Assembly: GCF_947501665.1 (NCBI RefSeq)
Contig: NZ_CANMWS010000002.1
Location: forward strand, 226,686-290,685
Source: an uncultured Shewanella sp.
GTDB lineage: Bacteria; Pseudomonadota; Gammaproteobacteria; Enterobacterales; Shewanellaceae
Direction of reading: 5' to 3'
Length of the DNA stretch: 64,000 bases
The notes beneath the pieces were generated by a model that saw nothing but the letters and a program-made list of their open reading frames with translations, was not told where the DNA came from and did no database searches. Each line of letters opens with the position of its first letter. Within the stretch, counting starts at the first letter, position 1. Both the position numbers and the translations under genes were made by a program. Shown one piece after another: positions 1 through 9,521 of the stretch.

Positions 1-828
1 TATGTTAAATTTCATTGGAAAAGTCAGCAAGGGGTTAAAGGTTTAAATAGTGAGGAAGTCACGAAAATACAAGGGAAAAATTTTAACCATCTGACAGATG
101 ATCTTTATACTGAAATTAATAAAGGCAATAACCCTAAATGGGATCTATACGTCAAGATATTGAAACCTGAAGACTTAAATAATTTTGACTATAACCCATT
201 AGATGCGACCAAAATGTGGCTTAATATTCCTGAAATGAAAGTGGGTACTATGACCCTTAACCGAGTACCAGATAACTTTTTTCAAGAAACAGAACAAGCC
301 GCATTTGCACCATCAAATTTAATACCTGGTATTGAGCCTTCAGAAGATCGCTTATTGCAAGGCCGTATTTTTTCTTATGCCGATACTCAGTTATACCGCT
401 TAGGGGCTAATTTGTCACAAATTCCAGTGAATCAAACACTAGTGCCAGTCAAAAATTATAATCAAGATGGACAAAGTAATAACGGTTACACGCAATCCAA
501 TATCAATTATCAACCTAGCCGCCAAGTTGCTCTAAGCGATGATGCAACCTATAAAAGTGTTAACACACCAGTGAGTGGCAATATTGAACAGTTAGCAATA
601 AAAAAACAAGATAACTTCTCTCAAGCCGGTATCTTGTATAGAAGCTTATCAAAACAAGACAAAGCAGATTTAATTTCGAATTTAGCAGGTGATCTGGGTC
701 AAGTAAGCAACCCAACAATAAAATACACCATGCTAAGTTATTTCTACAAAGCTGATAGTGACTTTGGCAGTCGCCTAACTCAAGCTGTCAATGAAGACAT
801 TTCAAAAGTCAAAGCAATGAGCAAGTAA
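1..828 (+). CDS. Catalase (monofunctional haem type), C-terminal part
   Basis: The frame is open from base 1, so the start lies outside the window; about 275 C-terminal residues are seen, ending in TAA. The protein decomposes hydrogen peroxide. Visible family segments are VKFHWK at the left edge, DNFFQETEQAAFAPSN, PGIEPSEDRLLQGR and RIFSYADTQLYRLG; the last carries the proximal tyrosine that ligates haem in monofunctional catalases (R-x-F-x-Y). The length and tail fit the small-subunit clade 3 enzymes. A strong intrinsic terminator follows directly, then a secreted ankyrin gene on the same strand, an arrangement known for some catalases. An internal TTG at 160 could be misread as a start, but homology continues upstream of it. 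Confidence 0.95.
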   Translation, partial: YVKFHWKSQQGVKGLNSEEVTKIQGKNFNHLTDDLYTEINKGNNPKWDLYVKILKPEDLNNFDYNPLDATKMWLNIPEMKVGTMTLNRVPDNFFQETEQAAFAPSNLIPGIEPSEDRLLQGRIFSYADTQLYRLGANLSQIPVNQTLVPVKNYNQDGQSNNGYTQSNINYQPSRQVALSDDATYKSVNTPVSGNIEQLAIKKQDNFSQAGILYRSLSKQDKADLISNLAGDLGQVSNPTIKYTMLSYFYKADSDFGSRLTQAVNEDISKVKAMSK

Positions 829-836
829 ATCCGGCC

Positions 837-880
837 AATGAAAAGAGCTAATAAGTTTGATGGCTCTTTTCATTTTCTTT
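837..880 (+). terminator. Intrinsic terminator after the catalase gene
   Basis: A perfect 12-bp stem (837-848 with 863-874) containing AAAAGAGC/GCTCTTTT is followed by a T-rich run to 880. It lies 9 bases after the catalase stop codon and before the ankyrin gene start. Confidence 0.8.
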
Positions 881-907
881 TTACTCAACACCATAAGGCC
901 AACGACT

Positions 908-1399
908 ATGAGACGCTTTTTTTTTATACTTATCATCATTAATGTCATATTATTTGGCTTAAGCAACACCGTACAAGCTAAACCTACCAATAGTCCTGTA
1001 GATAATACAATCGATAATAGTGCGGATATTAACGAGCTTATTAACTATTTTTTTGCCGCTGCAAGAACCGGTAATAATGAAGTTATTAATCGATTTTTAG
1101 AGGCAGGTTTTCCAATTAACCAAGTCAATAATCAAAGCTATACACCCCTAATGGTTGCAGCATATAACGGCCAATACGATACAACACAATTATTACTACA
1201 ACATGGCGCGAATGCATGTCTACAAGATAAGCGAGGCAATACCGCCATTATGGGTGCACTTATTAAAGCCGAAGTGAAAATAGCACGTTTACTGTACACT
1301 CAACAATGTGACGAAAACTTAACGAATAAATCGGGTTTAACAGTGAATGAATTTGCACAATATTGGGGGCAATCTGAAACACTTAATATTACTCAATAA
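908..1399 (+). CDS. Secreted ankyrin-repeat protein, catalase-associated
   Basis: 163 residues from the ATG at 908. That start gives a clean signal peptide (MRRFFFILIIINVILFGLSN, cleavage after VQA), and AAGG precedes it; upstream TTG/ATG codons at 857/860 fall inside the catalase terminator and are less likely. The mature part contains ankyrin repeats, with typical segments NNQSYTPLMVAAYNGQYDTT and LLLQHGANACLQDKRGNTAI. Two cysteines suggest a periplasmic or envelope location. By analogy with AnkB of Pseudomonas, such proteins accompany periplasmic catalase and support its activity; that role is inferred here from position only. Confidence 0.82.
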   Translation: MRRFFFILIIINVILFGLSNTVQAKPTNSPVDNTIDNSADINELINYFFAAARTGNNEVINRFLEAGFPINQVNNQSYTPLMVAAYNGQYDTTQLLLQHGANACLQDKRGNTAIMGALIKAEVKIARLLYTQQCDENLTNKSGLTVNEFAQYWGQSETLNITQ

Positions 1400-1442
1400 G
1401 CGTCATTTTATGAATATGAACATCATTGATTTTCAACAGCTA

Positions 1443-1469
1443 ACAATAGGGTTTAATAAACCCTATTGT
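1443..1469. terminator. Hairpin between convergent genes
   Basis: A perfect 12-bp inverted repeat (1443-1454 with 1458-1469, core ATAGGGTTT) lies between the ends of the ankyrin gene and pgpA. The T-tract on either side is weak, so its activity as a terminator is only probable. Confidence 0.55.
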
Positions 1470-1487
1470 CGATTTATACCTTGATAC

Positions 1488-1982
1488 TTATGAAAAATTA
1501 AACGCCAGTACTTGTAAGCAAAATAAAGCAAGGATCCCAGCCAGCACATCATCGATCATGATGCCAAAACCCCCATGGACGTGTTTATCTAACCAACGTA
1601 TTGGCCAAGGCTTAATAATGTCAAAAAAGCGAAATAATACAAAACCAATCCCGAGCCATAATAGACCCGCCGGCGCAGCAATCATGGTGATCAATAACCC
1701 AATAACCTCATCCCATACAATCGCTCCGTGATCATGCACCTGCATATCTTTTGCCGCTTTACCGCAAATATAAATACCCAAAATGGCACCTACAGCCACA
1801 CACAAGATATAAACAGGAAAGCTTAACTGCATCATCAATAAATAAAGAGGAATGGCCGCAATGGTACCAAAGGTTCCTGGCGCCTTCGCCGCTAACCCTG
1901 AACCAAATCCTAACGCCAAGAAATGAATAGGGTTGCGTAAGGATAAACGTAATAACGCTTTATCTTTAGAAAGTAAATTCAT
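1488..1982 (-). CDS. pgpA: Phosphatidylglycerophosphatase A
   Basis: 164 residues, the usual PgpA length. It dephosphorylates phosphatidylglycerol phosphate to phosphatidylglycerol in the inner membrane. The family motifs GFGSGLAAKAPGTFGT near the N-terminus and IVWDEVIGLLIT in the middle are intact, with FRFFDIIKPWPI and the acidic GIMIDDVLAGI segment near the end; several hydrophobic stretches are membrane helices. Its ATG directly abuts the thiL stop codon (no intervening base), so the two genes are cotranscribed and probably translationally coupled, the common gammaproteobacterial order nusB-thiL-pgpA. Confidence 0.95.
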   Translation of the reverse strand: MNLLSKDKALLRLSLRNPIHFLALGFGSGLAAKAPGTFGTIAAIPLYLLMMQLSFPVYILCVAVGAILGIYICGKAAKDMQVHDHGAIVWDEVIGLLITMIAAPAGLLWLGIGFVLFRFFDIIKPWPIRWLDKHVHGGFGIMIDDVLAGILALFCLQVLAFNFS

Positions 1983-2951
1983 TTAAAAATGCTCAAATCC
2001 ACAATGAGTAACGTCAACATCCTCTCCGTTACACTGTAATTTTAATTGCTCACCGGTTGTGATTTGGCCAATTTTAGCAAATGTCACCCCCGCATGAGCT
2101 AACGAGGTTTCTAGTGCCCCTTTTTGGGATTCAGGCACAGTAAAGAGTAACTCATAATCTTCCCCTCCTGTTAAAGCATAGCTTAAAGCTTGATCATGAG
2201 AAATCACACTTTGTAGAGAGGCGGATAAAGGAACAGTATCAACATCAATTACCGCACCAACATGAGATGCTTTAATGATATGATTGAGATCAGAGACTAA
2301 ACCATCTGATAAATCAATCGCACTGGTCGCCAGTTGACGTAAAGATTGACCCGCTAATACGCGAGGAGTGGGGTAATAGTGTCTGTTAATTAAATACGCT
2401 TTATCAGCCGCATTCACTTCATGTTTTCCACGTAAAATATCCAAACCTAGTGCTGAATCCCCTAAAGTTCCAGTCACATAGATCCAATCTCCATTACGTG
2501 CTCCACTGCGGGTTAATGCTTGATCTTTGCTGACTTTTCCATTAATGGTAATACAAACACTTCTAGGACCGCGCGTTGTATCCCCACCAATCAAAGACAC
2601 CCCATAATATTGGGCTGCTTCAAATAAACCATCACTGAATTCACTCAGCCATGACTCATCAACATCTGGCAAAGTTAATGCCAGCGTCATCCATGCAGGT
2701 TCCGCCCCCATTGCCGCTAAATCAGATAAGTTAACCGCTAATGACTTATAACCCAATGCATGAGCGGGGATATCTTTATAAAAATGCACCCCTTCAACTA
2801 AAATATCACAGGATATTGCAATCGACTTATTCTCGGTTGCTTCGACTAAAGCACAGTCATCACCAATTCCCAAACTCACATCTCGACGCACAGATGAGCG
2901 ACTGGTAAAAAAACGTTCAATTAATTGGAATTCTTTCACAATAGCAATCAC
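1983..2951 (-). CDS. thiL: Thiamine-monophosphate kinase
   Basis: 322 residues from a GTG at 2951, or 318 from a second GTG at 2939; the latter gives MKEFQLIERFF, which matches the usual ThiL N-terminus better, but neither has a clear ribosome binding site. It phosphorylates thiamine monophosphate to thiamine diphosphate with ATP. ATP-grasp-like PurM/ThiL fold landmarks are present: GIGDDCALVE, the SDLAAMGAEPAWM segment, GGDTTRG, IDLSDGLVSD and TGGEDYELLF. It is the first gene after a terminator-like hairpin behind nusB and is followed immediately by pgpA. Confidence 0.95.
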   Translation of the reverse strand: MIAIVKEFQLIERFFTSRSSVRRDVSLGIGDDCALVEATENKSIAISCDILVEGVHFYKDIPAHALGYKSLAVNLSDLAAMGAEPAWMTLALTLPDVDESWLSEFSDGLFEAAQYYGVSLIGGDTTRGPRSVCITINGKVSKDQALTRSGARNGDWIYVTGTLGDSALGLDILRGKHEVNAADKAYLINRHYYPTPRVLAGQSLRQLATSAIDLSDGLVSDLNHIIKASHVGAVIDVDTVPLSASLQSVISHDQALSYALTGGEDYELLFTVPESQKGALETSLAHAGVTFAKIGQITTGEQLKLQCNGEDVDVTHCGFEHF

Positions 2952-2969
2952 ATTTATAAAATCATAGCT

Positions 2970-2999
2970 AAAAAAAACGGTATCCTTAAGATACCGTTT
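2970..2999 (-). terminator. Intrinsic terminator-like hairpin between nusB and thiL
   Basis: Read on the minus strand, a 10-bp stem (AAACGGTATC paired with GATACCGTTT, 2975-2999) is followed by eight U residues (A2970-A2977 on the plus strand). It lies directly after the nusB stop and ahead of thiL, so it should terminate or attenuate transcription into thiL-pgpA. Confidence 0.75.
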
Positions 3000-3003
3000 C
3001 CGT

Positions 3004-3411
3004 TTATTTTTTACGTCCCACTAATTTATCAAGTATTCCATTGACAAATTTATGACCGTCTTCAGCACCAAAAGCTTTCGTTAGCTCTATTGCCTCATTT
3101 ATCGCCACTTTATAGGGGACATCTTTACGATAAGTTAACTCGAAAGTCGTTAATCGTAAAATGGCTTTTTCAACCGGATCCACTTCTTCAAGTGGACGTT
3201 CCAAATGAGGAGCAATCAGCTCATCCAATTGGCTTTTCTTCGTCGCAACTCCAGTGAACAACTCACGGAAATAAGCGACATCAACGCCCTCTACAACATG
3301 TTCAGTTAAAAATTCATGTTCAACATCGGCAACATTATTACCGCTTAATTGCCAAGAATAAATAGCCTGAACGGCTAAACGGCGGGCCTTACGGCGCTCA
3401 GAAGGCTTCAT
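3004..3411 (-). CDS. nusB: Transcription antitermination factor NusB
   Basis: 135 residues, typical length. With NusE/S10 it binds boxA RNA during rRNA antitermination. The N-terminal basic segment [20 protein letters not shown] (residues 1-20) and the C-terminal block [19 protein letters not shown] then [11 protein letters not shown] are the conserved all-helical NusB core. It follows ribH by 15 bases on the same strand, the usual ribH-nusB pairing. Confidence 0.97.
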   Translation of the reverse strand: MKPSERRKARRLAVQAIYSWQLSGNNVADVEHEFLTEHVVEGVDVAYFRELFTGVATKKSQLDELIAPHLERPLEEVDPVEKAILRLTTFELTYRKDVPYKVAINEAIELTKAFGAEDGHKFVNGILDKLVGRKK

Positions 3412-3426
3412 TACTGGTTCCTAATC

Positions 3427-3903
3427 TTACAACTGTGCTTCAAGTTCTTGCAGAACGTTAACCATTTCAAGCAAACTCAATGCAGCTTCGCCACCTTTAT
3501 TGCCTGCTTTTGTACCAGAACGCTCAATGGCTTGTTCTATGGTATCGGTCGTTAATACGCCAAATGCAACAGGAAGATCATATTCAAGTGCCACTTGAGC
3601 TAATCCTTTATTACATTCACCTGCAACGAAATCAAAATGGGGAGTACCGCCACGGATCACTGCACCCAATGCAATAATACCATCAAATTTAGCACTTGCC
3701 GCAACACGACGAGCCGCTAAAGGCAGTTCAACAGCACCAGGAACTCGCACTACAGTGATATTCTCATCTGCAACTTGTCCAAAGCGCTTAAGTGTATCCA
3801 CCGCCCCTTCAAGTAAACTTTCAACAAGAAAGCTGTTGAAACGCGATATTACAATCGCAACCTTGGCATTTTTTGCTTCGATATTACCTTGCACTACGTT
3901 CAT
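3427..3903 (-). CDS. ribH: 6,7-dimethyl-8-ribityllumazine synthase
   Basis: 158 residues from the second of two adjacent ATGs; AGGT sits at a better distance for the ATG at 3903 than for that at 3906. The enzyme condenses 5-amino-6-ribitylaminouracil with 3,4-dihydroxy-2-butanone 4-phosphate. Landmarks are [53 protein letters not shown] (the catalytic histidine region) and [11 protein letters not shown]. It sits between ribBA and nusB. An unusual hairpin lies in the leader between ribBA and this gene. Confidence 0.97.
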   Translation of the reverse strand: MNVVQGNIEAKNAKVAIVISRFNSFLVESLLEGAVDTLKRFGQVADENITVVRVPGAVELPLAARRVAASAKFDGIIALGAVIRGGTPHFDFVAGECNKGLAQVALEYDLPVAFGVLTTDTIEQAIERSGTKAGNKGGEAALSLLEMVNVLQELEAQL

Positions 3904-3934
3904 CATTCTACCTAAATTTAGCTTAAATTACCCA

Positions 3935-3990
3935 GCATAAGGGCGGAGAAGGCGGTATCATACCACAGCCACCTTCAGTGATCCTTATGC
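3935..3990 (-). other. Long interrupted hairpin in the ribBA-ribH intergenic RNA
   Basis: On the minus-strand transcript GCATAAGG (3990-3983) pairs with CCTTATGC (3942-3935), and inside it GAAGGTGG (3976-3969) pairs with CCGCCTTC (3955-3948) through one G-U pair, with a further small GGTA/TACC helix at the tip. It does not match the FMN riboswitch consensus. It could be an RNA processing or attenuation site; function unknown. Confidence 0.5.
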
Positions 3991-4063
3991 AATTGATATG
4001 AAATTCTCTAACTGGCTTTTTACAATCCTCAACAACTTAAATCAAGTCTCATGCGAGTAAAAA

Positions 4064-5167
4064 TCAATCAGAAATATAATCTGTCACTTCTAAACCAAAG
4101 CCTGAGAGTGAATGATAGCGCTTGGGCGAGCTCAACAAACGCATAGTCGTCACGCCAATATCCGCTAAAATTTGTGATCCCACTCCGACGCGTCTTGAGG
4201 TACCAGTCCATTTAGCAGAACTCGGCGCTTGACCGTCATCTTCGGCAGCAAAAGCTTTAACTTTTGCAAGAATATCATCATTGCTTTCATGATCAGCCAA
4301 TAATACTAACACTCCCCCCTCTTGTGCAATACGCTGCATTGCTTTATCAAGTGGCCAACTACGCTGCTGATTTCTTTCAGAATACAAAAGATCATTAAAG
4401 GTATTTTGCAAATGAACACGTACCAAGGTATTGTCCCTTATATCCCCTTTAATCAAGGCATAGTGCAACTGATTGTCGATAGTGTCTTTAAAAGTGATCA
4501 TTTCAAACTCACCAAAACGCGTAGGCAATTGGCACTTTTCTTCACGAACAACGGTCGTCTCTTTGGTATTACGATATTCAATTAAATCAGCAATCGTTCC
4601 CATTTTGATATCGTGTTTTTCAGAAAAAACTTCCAAATCTGGACATCTCGCCATCGTGCCATCTTCATTCAAGATCTCAACAATCACCCCCGAAGGTTCA
4701 AACCCTGCTAAACGAGCTAAATCACAACCCGCTTCAGTGTGACCGGCACGAATGAGGACGCCTCCTTCTTGTGCCATTAAAGGAAAAATATGCCCAGGTT
4801 GAACTAAATCCGCCGCTTTGGCCTCCTGTGCAACAGCCGCTTTAACAGTCACAGCTCGGTCTTGGGCAGAAATGCCCGTCGTGACACCTTCAGCAGCTTC
4901 TATTGATACAGTGAAGTTAGTCGAGAACTGAGCATTGTTATTACTGACCATCAAAGGCAGGTTTAACTGTTTGCAACGTGCCTCAGTCAATGTTTGACAA
5001 ATCAGCCCTCTACCGTATGTGGCCATAAAATTGATCGCTTCAGGTGTCACGCAATCGGCAGCCATAATAAGATCGCCTTCATTTTCACGGTCTTCGTCAT
5101 CCATGAGGATCACCATTTTTCCGAGACGAATATCTTCGATGATCTCTTCTATACTGTGTAATGCCAT
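4064..5167 (-). CDS. ribB: 3,4-dihydroxy-2-butanone-4-phosphate synthase with degenerate GTP cyclohydrolase II domain (RibBX type)
   Basis: 367 residues. Residues 1-205 are a complete DHBP synthase that converts ribulose 5-phosphate to the C4 riboflavin precursor: the acidic loop [16 protein letters not shown] and [16 protein letters not shown] are intact. Residues 206-367 align in position with GTP cyclohydrolase II, but the zinc-binding signature (SECLTGD...RCDCG) is absent; the corresponding part reads [20 protein letters not shown]. The second domain is therefore unlikely to hydrolyse GTP, and a separate ribA is expected elsewhere. Such RibBX proteins are known from Vibrio and relatives. 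It is often annotated as ribBA. It lies between ribE and ribH on the same strand. Confidence 0.92.
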   Translation of the reverse strand: MALHSIEEIIEDIRLGKMVILMDDEDRENEGDLIMAADCVTPEAINFMATYGRGLICQTLTEARCKQLNLPLMVSNNNAQFSTNFTVSIEAAEGVTTGISAQDRAVTVKAAVAQEAKAADLVQPGHIFPLMAQEGGVLIRAGHTEAGCDLARLAGFEPSGVIVEILNEDGTMARCPDLEVFSEKHDIKMGTIADLIEYRNTKETTVVREEKCQLPTRFGEFEMITFKDTIDNQLHYALIKGDIRDNTLVRVHLQNTFNDLLYSERNQQRSWPLDKAMQRIAQEGGVLVLLADHESNDDILAKVKAFAAEDDGQAPSSAKWTGTSRRVGVGSQILADIGVTTMRLLSSPKRYHSLSGFGLEVTDYISD

Positions 5168-5308
5168 TAGTCGAACCTTATCGTTATTTAGCCACGAAAC
5201 AACAAAGCGTTATTCTCTATCTTCACGATATTAATAATCTCTCATCGCCGTAGACCAGTCATTAAAAATACAATGTCTATTGCAAATACTTAATTTGCTA
5301 TACTGTTA

Positions 5309-5968
5309 CTATCTTAAAAAACCTGAGCGAGCCAATAAGTCCATCGTCACGCCCTCATTTTCTTGCCCATTATCGCCGCTAAATTGCATGAGTCTTTCCA
5401 AATGCCGAGCAATCAGATCCACTTCCAAGTTCACACTTTCCCCCACTTTTAAATCAATAAGTGTGGTTTCTTCAGCGGTATGAGGCACTATCGTTAAGCG
5501 AAAATCATGCTCAGTGACTTCATTAACCGTTAAACTCACACCATCGATGGTAATGGATCCTTTATGAGCAATATAGCGAGAAAGCCCCTTTGGCGCATTC
5601 AACCAAAATTCAATTGCTTGCCCCCTAAACAGCCTATCTTTGACTAGAGCCATACCATCCACGTGACCACTGACCATATGACCGCCTAAACGTGTCGTGG
5701 GCGTCACCGCTTTTTCAAGATTCACTTTTTGACCCACTTGATAGCGAGAAAAGCCGGTTAATGCCACAGTCTCAGCGGATATATCAGCAACATAACCATC
5801 ATCTAAGCACTCTACAACCGTTAAACAAACACCGTTAGTGGCAATACTGTCGCCTAACTTCACATCACTTAAATCAAGCTGACCACTGGCGACAGTGAGA
5901 CGAATATCATCACCGCGACGTGCTATTTTTCGCAATGTTCCTACGGATTCTATAATTCCAGTAAACAT
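5309..5968 (-). CDS. ribE: Riboflavin synthase, alpha chain
   Basis: 219 residues from the ATG at 5968, giving the canonical N-terminus MFTGIIESVG; a GTG three codons upstream (5977) is possible. It dismutates two 6,7-dimethyl-8-ribityllumazine molecules to riboflavin. The family's two tandem lumazine-binding repeats are visible: first MFTGIIESVGTL...NGVCLTVV, second HMVSGHVDGMALVKDR...DGVSLTVNEV. Followed on the same strand by ribBA and preceded by ribD, completing a riboflavin block. Confidence 0.96.
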   Translation of the reverse strand: MFTGIIESVGTLRKIARRGDDIRLTVASGQLDLSDVKLGDSIATNGVCLTVVECLDDGYVADISAETVALTGFSRYQVGQKVNLEKAVTPTTRLGGHMVSGHVDGMALVKDRLFRGQAIEFWLNAPKGLSRYIAHKGSITIDGVSLTVNEVTEHDFRLTIVPHTAEETTLIDLKVGESVNLEVDLIARHLERLMQFSGDNGQENEGVTMDLLARSGFLR

Positions 5969-6028
5969 ATCAATCACTCAGTTTCCAGATAAACGCATCA
6001 TTGAGATAAACATCATGGCTATCTGTCA

Positions 6029-7147
6029 TTATCCTAATTTCAGTGTAAGGCGAGTATCCGCCCCTACTTTTCGCTCATCGATTAATGTCATTGAGGGCAA
6101 CATTGCCATTGAACCATATTCAGGTAAGGATAATAAATTACGTCCTTTATCCCCTAAAATTTTAATGGCTTGATAAAGTACAAGTTCATCAGCTAAGCCT
6201 TCAGCCATAAACGCCCCCGCTAAGGTTGCCCCCGCTTCAATCAACACGCTATGGCATAAGGTGTTCAAATGCTCTAATAATTTCGCTAAATCTACTCGCC
6301 CGTCAATAGCAGGTAACAGTAAATGACTCACATGCTCAGGCCAACTTTGAATAACATCATCAGGGTAAGTAGCACAAGAAACTAATAAAATAGGGCTTGG
6401 AATATCAAATAATGCCATTTTGCCTGGTAATCTTGCTCGACTGTCCAATATCACACGAATAGGCTGTATAAGATCATCTTCCAATAAAGTGTCTGTTAAT
6501 ACCCCCAATTCATGGTAACGGATATTTAAGCTTGGATTATCAGCTAAAACGGTTTCAATGCCTGTCACCAAAGCACCATGTCTTGCTCTAAGCCTTTGGA
6601 CATCACGGCGAGACTCTGCGCCTGTGATCCATTTCGATATACCATTAGACAATGCCGTTTTACCGTCTAAGCTCGCCGCTAATTTCACTGTCACCCAAGG
6701 TAACTTTTTAGCCATCGACTTCATAAAACCTTTATTGAGTTTTATCGCCTCTGTGGCCAATAAGCCCACTGAAACGTTAATGCCTGCCTCTTTTAGCATC
6801 GCAATGCCGCGTCCTTTTACTTGCGGATTAGGATCCTCTGTCGCAACAACAACTCTCACCACCCCAGCTTGGATTAATCCAAGTGCACAAGGTGGCGTTC
6901 GGCCATAGTGACTACAAGGTTCTAATGTGACATAAGCAGTGCAGCCTTTGGCTTTAGCGCCTGCTTGAGCCAAAGCATGAACTTCTGCATGAGGGCCACC
7001 TGCCTTGATATGATATCCTTCTCCTATCACTTCGTCACCCAGCGTCAATACACAACCCACATTTGGGTTAGGACTGGTTGTATACATGCCTTTTCGTGCC
7101 AACGTTAATGCACGATTCATCATCTTAATATCTTGAATAGACCACAT
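6029..7147 (-). CDS. ribD: Bifunctional riboflavin deaminase/reductase
   Basis: 372 residues. The N-terminal half is a zinc-dependent deaminase acting on the pyrimidinone intermediate; the zinc motif is complete (HAEVHALAQAG and PCSHYGRTPPC). The C-terminal half is the NADPH-dependent reductase, with KLAASLDGKTALSNG and, near the end, VLIEAGATLAGAFM. It is the first rib gene of the block in transcription order and lies just behind nrdR, the standard nrdR-ribD order in gammaproteobacteria. Confidence 0.96.
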   Translation of the reverse strand: MWSIQDIKMMNRALTLARKGMYTTSPNPNVGCVLTLGDEVIGEGYHIKAGGPHAEVHALAQAGAKAKGCTAYVTLEPCSHYGRTPPCALGLIQAGVVRVVVATEDPNPQVKGRGIAMLKEAGINVSVGLLATEAIKLNKGFMKSMAKKLPWVTVKLAASLDGKTALSNGISKWITGAESRRDVQRLRARHGALVTGIETVLADNPSLNIRYHELGVLTDTLLEDDLIQPIRVILDSRARLPGKMALFDIPSPILLVSCATYPDDVIQSWPEHVSHLLLPAIDGRVDLAKLLEHLNTLCHSVLIEAGATLAGAFMAEGLADELVLYQAIKILGDKGRNLLSLPEYGSMAMLPSMTLIDERKVGADTRLTLKLG

Positions 7148-7258
7148 TTTTTATCCATGTCGTAAACCCATACGCAAAGATAATTAACGAATGAGTATCA
7201 AAGTTTACCTTAAGCACAATGACCGTTATTTATCCCTAACAACTTTATCTCACCGTAC

Positions 7259-7708
7259 TCATTTTTGTAATTTGGCGATAGCATCACCAAATTCAGATAC
7301 ATCTTCAAACGCTCTATAAACAGAAGCGAAACGAATATACGCCACCTTGTCCAAATCCACCAGCTGATCCATCATCAAGTTACCTATCATTTGCGAGTTT
7401 ATTTCTCGCTCACCAGTCGCCCGTAAAGTCGACTTAATTTGAGTGATCGATTTTTCAATTTGATCCATTGATACGGGTCTTTTCTCAACCGATCTCAACA
7501 TACCGGCTCTTAGCTTTTCTTCATCAAATGGCTGACGACTTCCATCTTGTTTCACGACACGAGGCATCACCAGCTCGGCGCCTTCAAATGTCGTATATCT
7601 CTCATGGCATTTAACACATTCTCGGCGGCGACGCACTTGATGGCCATCCGCAACCAATCGTGAATCAATGACCTTTGTGTCAGTTGCGCTACAAAATGGA
7701 CAATGCAT
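7259..7708 (-). CDS. nrdR: Transcriptional repressor NrdR
   Basis: 149 residues, full length. NrdR represses ribonucleotide reductase genes in response to bound ATP/dATP. The N-terminal zinc ribbon has all four cysteines (CPFC at residues 3-6 and CVKC further on) with the [17 protein letters not shown] stretch; an ATP-cone domain follows from about residue 49 ([20 protein letters not shown]). It lies between glyA and ribD. Confidence 0.97.
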   Translation of the reverse strand: MHCPFCSATDTKVIDSRLVADGHQVRRRRECVKCHERYTTFEGAELVMPRVVKQDGSRQPFDEEKLRAGMLRSVEKRPVSMDQIEKSITQIKSTLRATGEREINSQMIGNLMMDQLVDLDKVAYIRFASVYRAFEDVSEFGDAIAKLQK

Positions 7709-7763
7709 TCAAGCCTCCTGCCTATTAACAATCTAAATACATCGGCTTATCAGCCGCGTTAAG

Positions 7764-7791
7764 TAAAAAAATAGCCGCATGAATGCGGCTA
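7764..7791 (-). terminator. Intrinsic terminator after glyA
   Basis: On the minus strand a 9-bp GC-rich stem (TAGCCGCAT/ATGCGGCTA, 7772-7791) is followed by a run of seven or eight U residues. It separates glyA from nrdR. Confidence 0.85.
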
Positions 7792-7837
7792 CATTAGTTT
7801 ACCTTATTTACGGTACTTATTTAACCATTAAAGCGAC

Positions 7838-9094
7838 TTAACCATAAACCGGAAACTGCGAGCATAATTCAATCACTTGTTTCTTGACACGCTCAATTGT
7901 CGCCGTATTACTGATATCATCTAAAATATCACACATCCAATGAGTCAATTCTACCGCTTGGGCTTCTTTAAAACCACGGCGAGTAATAGCTGGAGAACCT
8001 ATTCGCAAACCTGACGTCACAAAAGGTGAACGAGGATCGTTAGGGACTGAATTTTTGTTTACCGTAATATTGGCTAATCCCAGCGCCGCATCAGCATCTT
8101 TACCGGTCATATCTTTACTGATCAAATCAAGTAAGAATAAATGGTTATCTGTTCCACCCGATACCACATTAAATCCACGTTCAATAAAAGTATTGGCCAT
8201 TGCTTGTGCGTTAACCACCACTTGTTTTTGATAAACGGTAAATTCAGGCGCTAACGCTTCTTTGAATGCCACGGCTTTTGCTGCAATCACATGCATCAAA
8301 GGCCCGCCTTGACCACCAGGAAATACAGCAGAGTTTAATTTTTTATAAATCGCTTCATCATCAATAGCAGATAAAATTAATCCACCACGAGGGCCAGCTA
8401 ATGTTTTGTGTGTTGTTGTCGTGACAACATGGGCATGGGGAAGCGGGCTAGGATAAATACCTGCAGCCACTAAACCCGCAACATGCGCCATATCAACAAA
8501 TAAATAGGCACCCACTTTATCGGCTATTTCGCGAAATTTCGCCCAATCGATAATGCCAGAATACGCACTAAAGCCACCGATGATCATCTTAGGCTTGTGT
8601 TCAACCGCCAGACGTTCAATTTCGGCGTAATCAATTTTCCCTGTCGTTTCATCAATGCCATATTGAACGGCATTATACAGTTTGCCAGAAAAGCTTACGT
8701 GAGAACCATGCGTTAAATGGCCCCCATGAGCAAGACTCATGCCTAATACAGTATCGCCACCTTCAAGTAATGACATAAAAACAGCTGAATTCGCTTGTGA
8801 ACCAGAGTGAGGCTGCACATTGGCATAGGTTGCACCAAATAATTCTTTGGCGCGTGAAATGGCAAGCTCTTCAGCAATATCAACATACTCACAACCACCA
8901 TAGTAACGTTTACCAGGATAGCCTTCAGCATATTTATTCGTTAACTGTGAACCTTGTGCTTCAAGCACACGAGGGCTTGCATAGTTTTCAGAAGCAATAA
9001 GCTCAATATGCTCTTCTTGACGACGCGTTTCATTTTCGATGGCTTGAAATAATTGTGGGTCGAAATCCGCAATATTCATGTCTCTTCTCAGCAT
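7838..9094 (-). CDS. glyA: Serine hydroxymethyltransferase
   Basis: 418 residues; the N-terminus [12 protein letters not shown] matches that of the E. coli enzyme, supporting the start at 9094. A PLP-dependent cytoplasmic enzyme that interconverts serine and glycine with tetrahydrofolate. Signature blocks are [35 protein letters not shown], and [16 protein letters not shown], whose lysine forms the Schiff base with PLP. It has its own terminator and a 427-base upstream region shared with the divergent ettA. Confidence 0.98.
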   Translation of the reverse strand: MLRRDMNIADFDPQLFQAIENETRRQEEHIELIASENYASPRVLEAQGSQLTNKYAEGYPGKRYYGGCEYVDIAEELAISRAKELFGATYANVQPHSGSQANSAVFMSLLEGGDTVLGMSLAHGGHLTHGSHVSFSGKLYNAVQYGIDETTGKIDYAEIERLAVEHKPKMIIGGFSAYSGIIDWAKFREIADKVGAYLFVDMAHVAGLVAAGIYPSPLPHAHVVTTTTHKTLAGPRGGLILSAIDDEAIYKKLNSAVFPGGQGGPLMHVIAAKAVAFKEALAPEFTVYQKQVVVNAQAMANTFIERGFNVVSGGTDNHLFLLDLISKDMTGKDADAALGLANITVNKNSVPNDPRSPFVTSGLRIGSPAITRRGFKEAQAVELTHWMCDILDDISNTATIERVKKQVIELCSQFPVYG

Positions 9095-9521
9095 TACTCA
9101 CTCCAGCTGTCAATTCTCTTGATAGGGTTGCGCGCTATTCTACTCCGCAATTGAACACAATCCCAGTCTTTACACATGAAAATACCTTAGAGTTAACCTG
9201 ATTTAGATTCAAGTTGTGTATCAAATAACAAACTCAATATTCTTATCAAAAAACAATGGGGTGTTTTAGCTATTTCATCAAAAAAAACAGCTAATAAAGA
9301 ATATAAATAAACACAATAAAATTAAATAATTAATATCAAATAATACCATTTAATAACTAAAAATAAATAAAGACAGATAAGCAATACAACATCATTCACC
9401 TCACATCGTTCAAAAATCATTGAGGCTCATCTTACTCGTCCCTTTTTTAAGCGGTACTTGAGTCCGTCCTTATCAGTATGAGAAGATGATATGATTACTC
9501 TTTCATTACCATGGAACTCAA
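9095..9521. promoter_or_regulatory. Intergenic region between divergent glyA and ettA
   Basis: 427 bases without a gene. The part 9230-9400 is strongly AT-rich with A and T tracts. It must hold the promoters of both flanking genes, but I could not pick a convincing -35/-10 pair, riboswitch or operator. Confidence 0.4.

Noticed and set aside
160..828. Independent gene starting at the TTG at 160
   Set aside because: The reading frame and the catalase homology continue to base 1; it is only the visible end of a longer gene.
857..907. Earlier start codons (857, 860) for the ankyrin gene
   Set aside because: They lie inside the catalase terminator hairpin and would put a hydrophobic, non-conserved extension before a good signal peptide.
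3907..4063. Possible FMN riboswitch before ribH
   Set aside because: The conserved RFN segments are absent; only a hairpin of another type is present.
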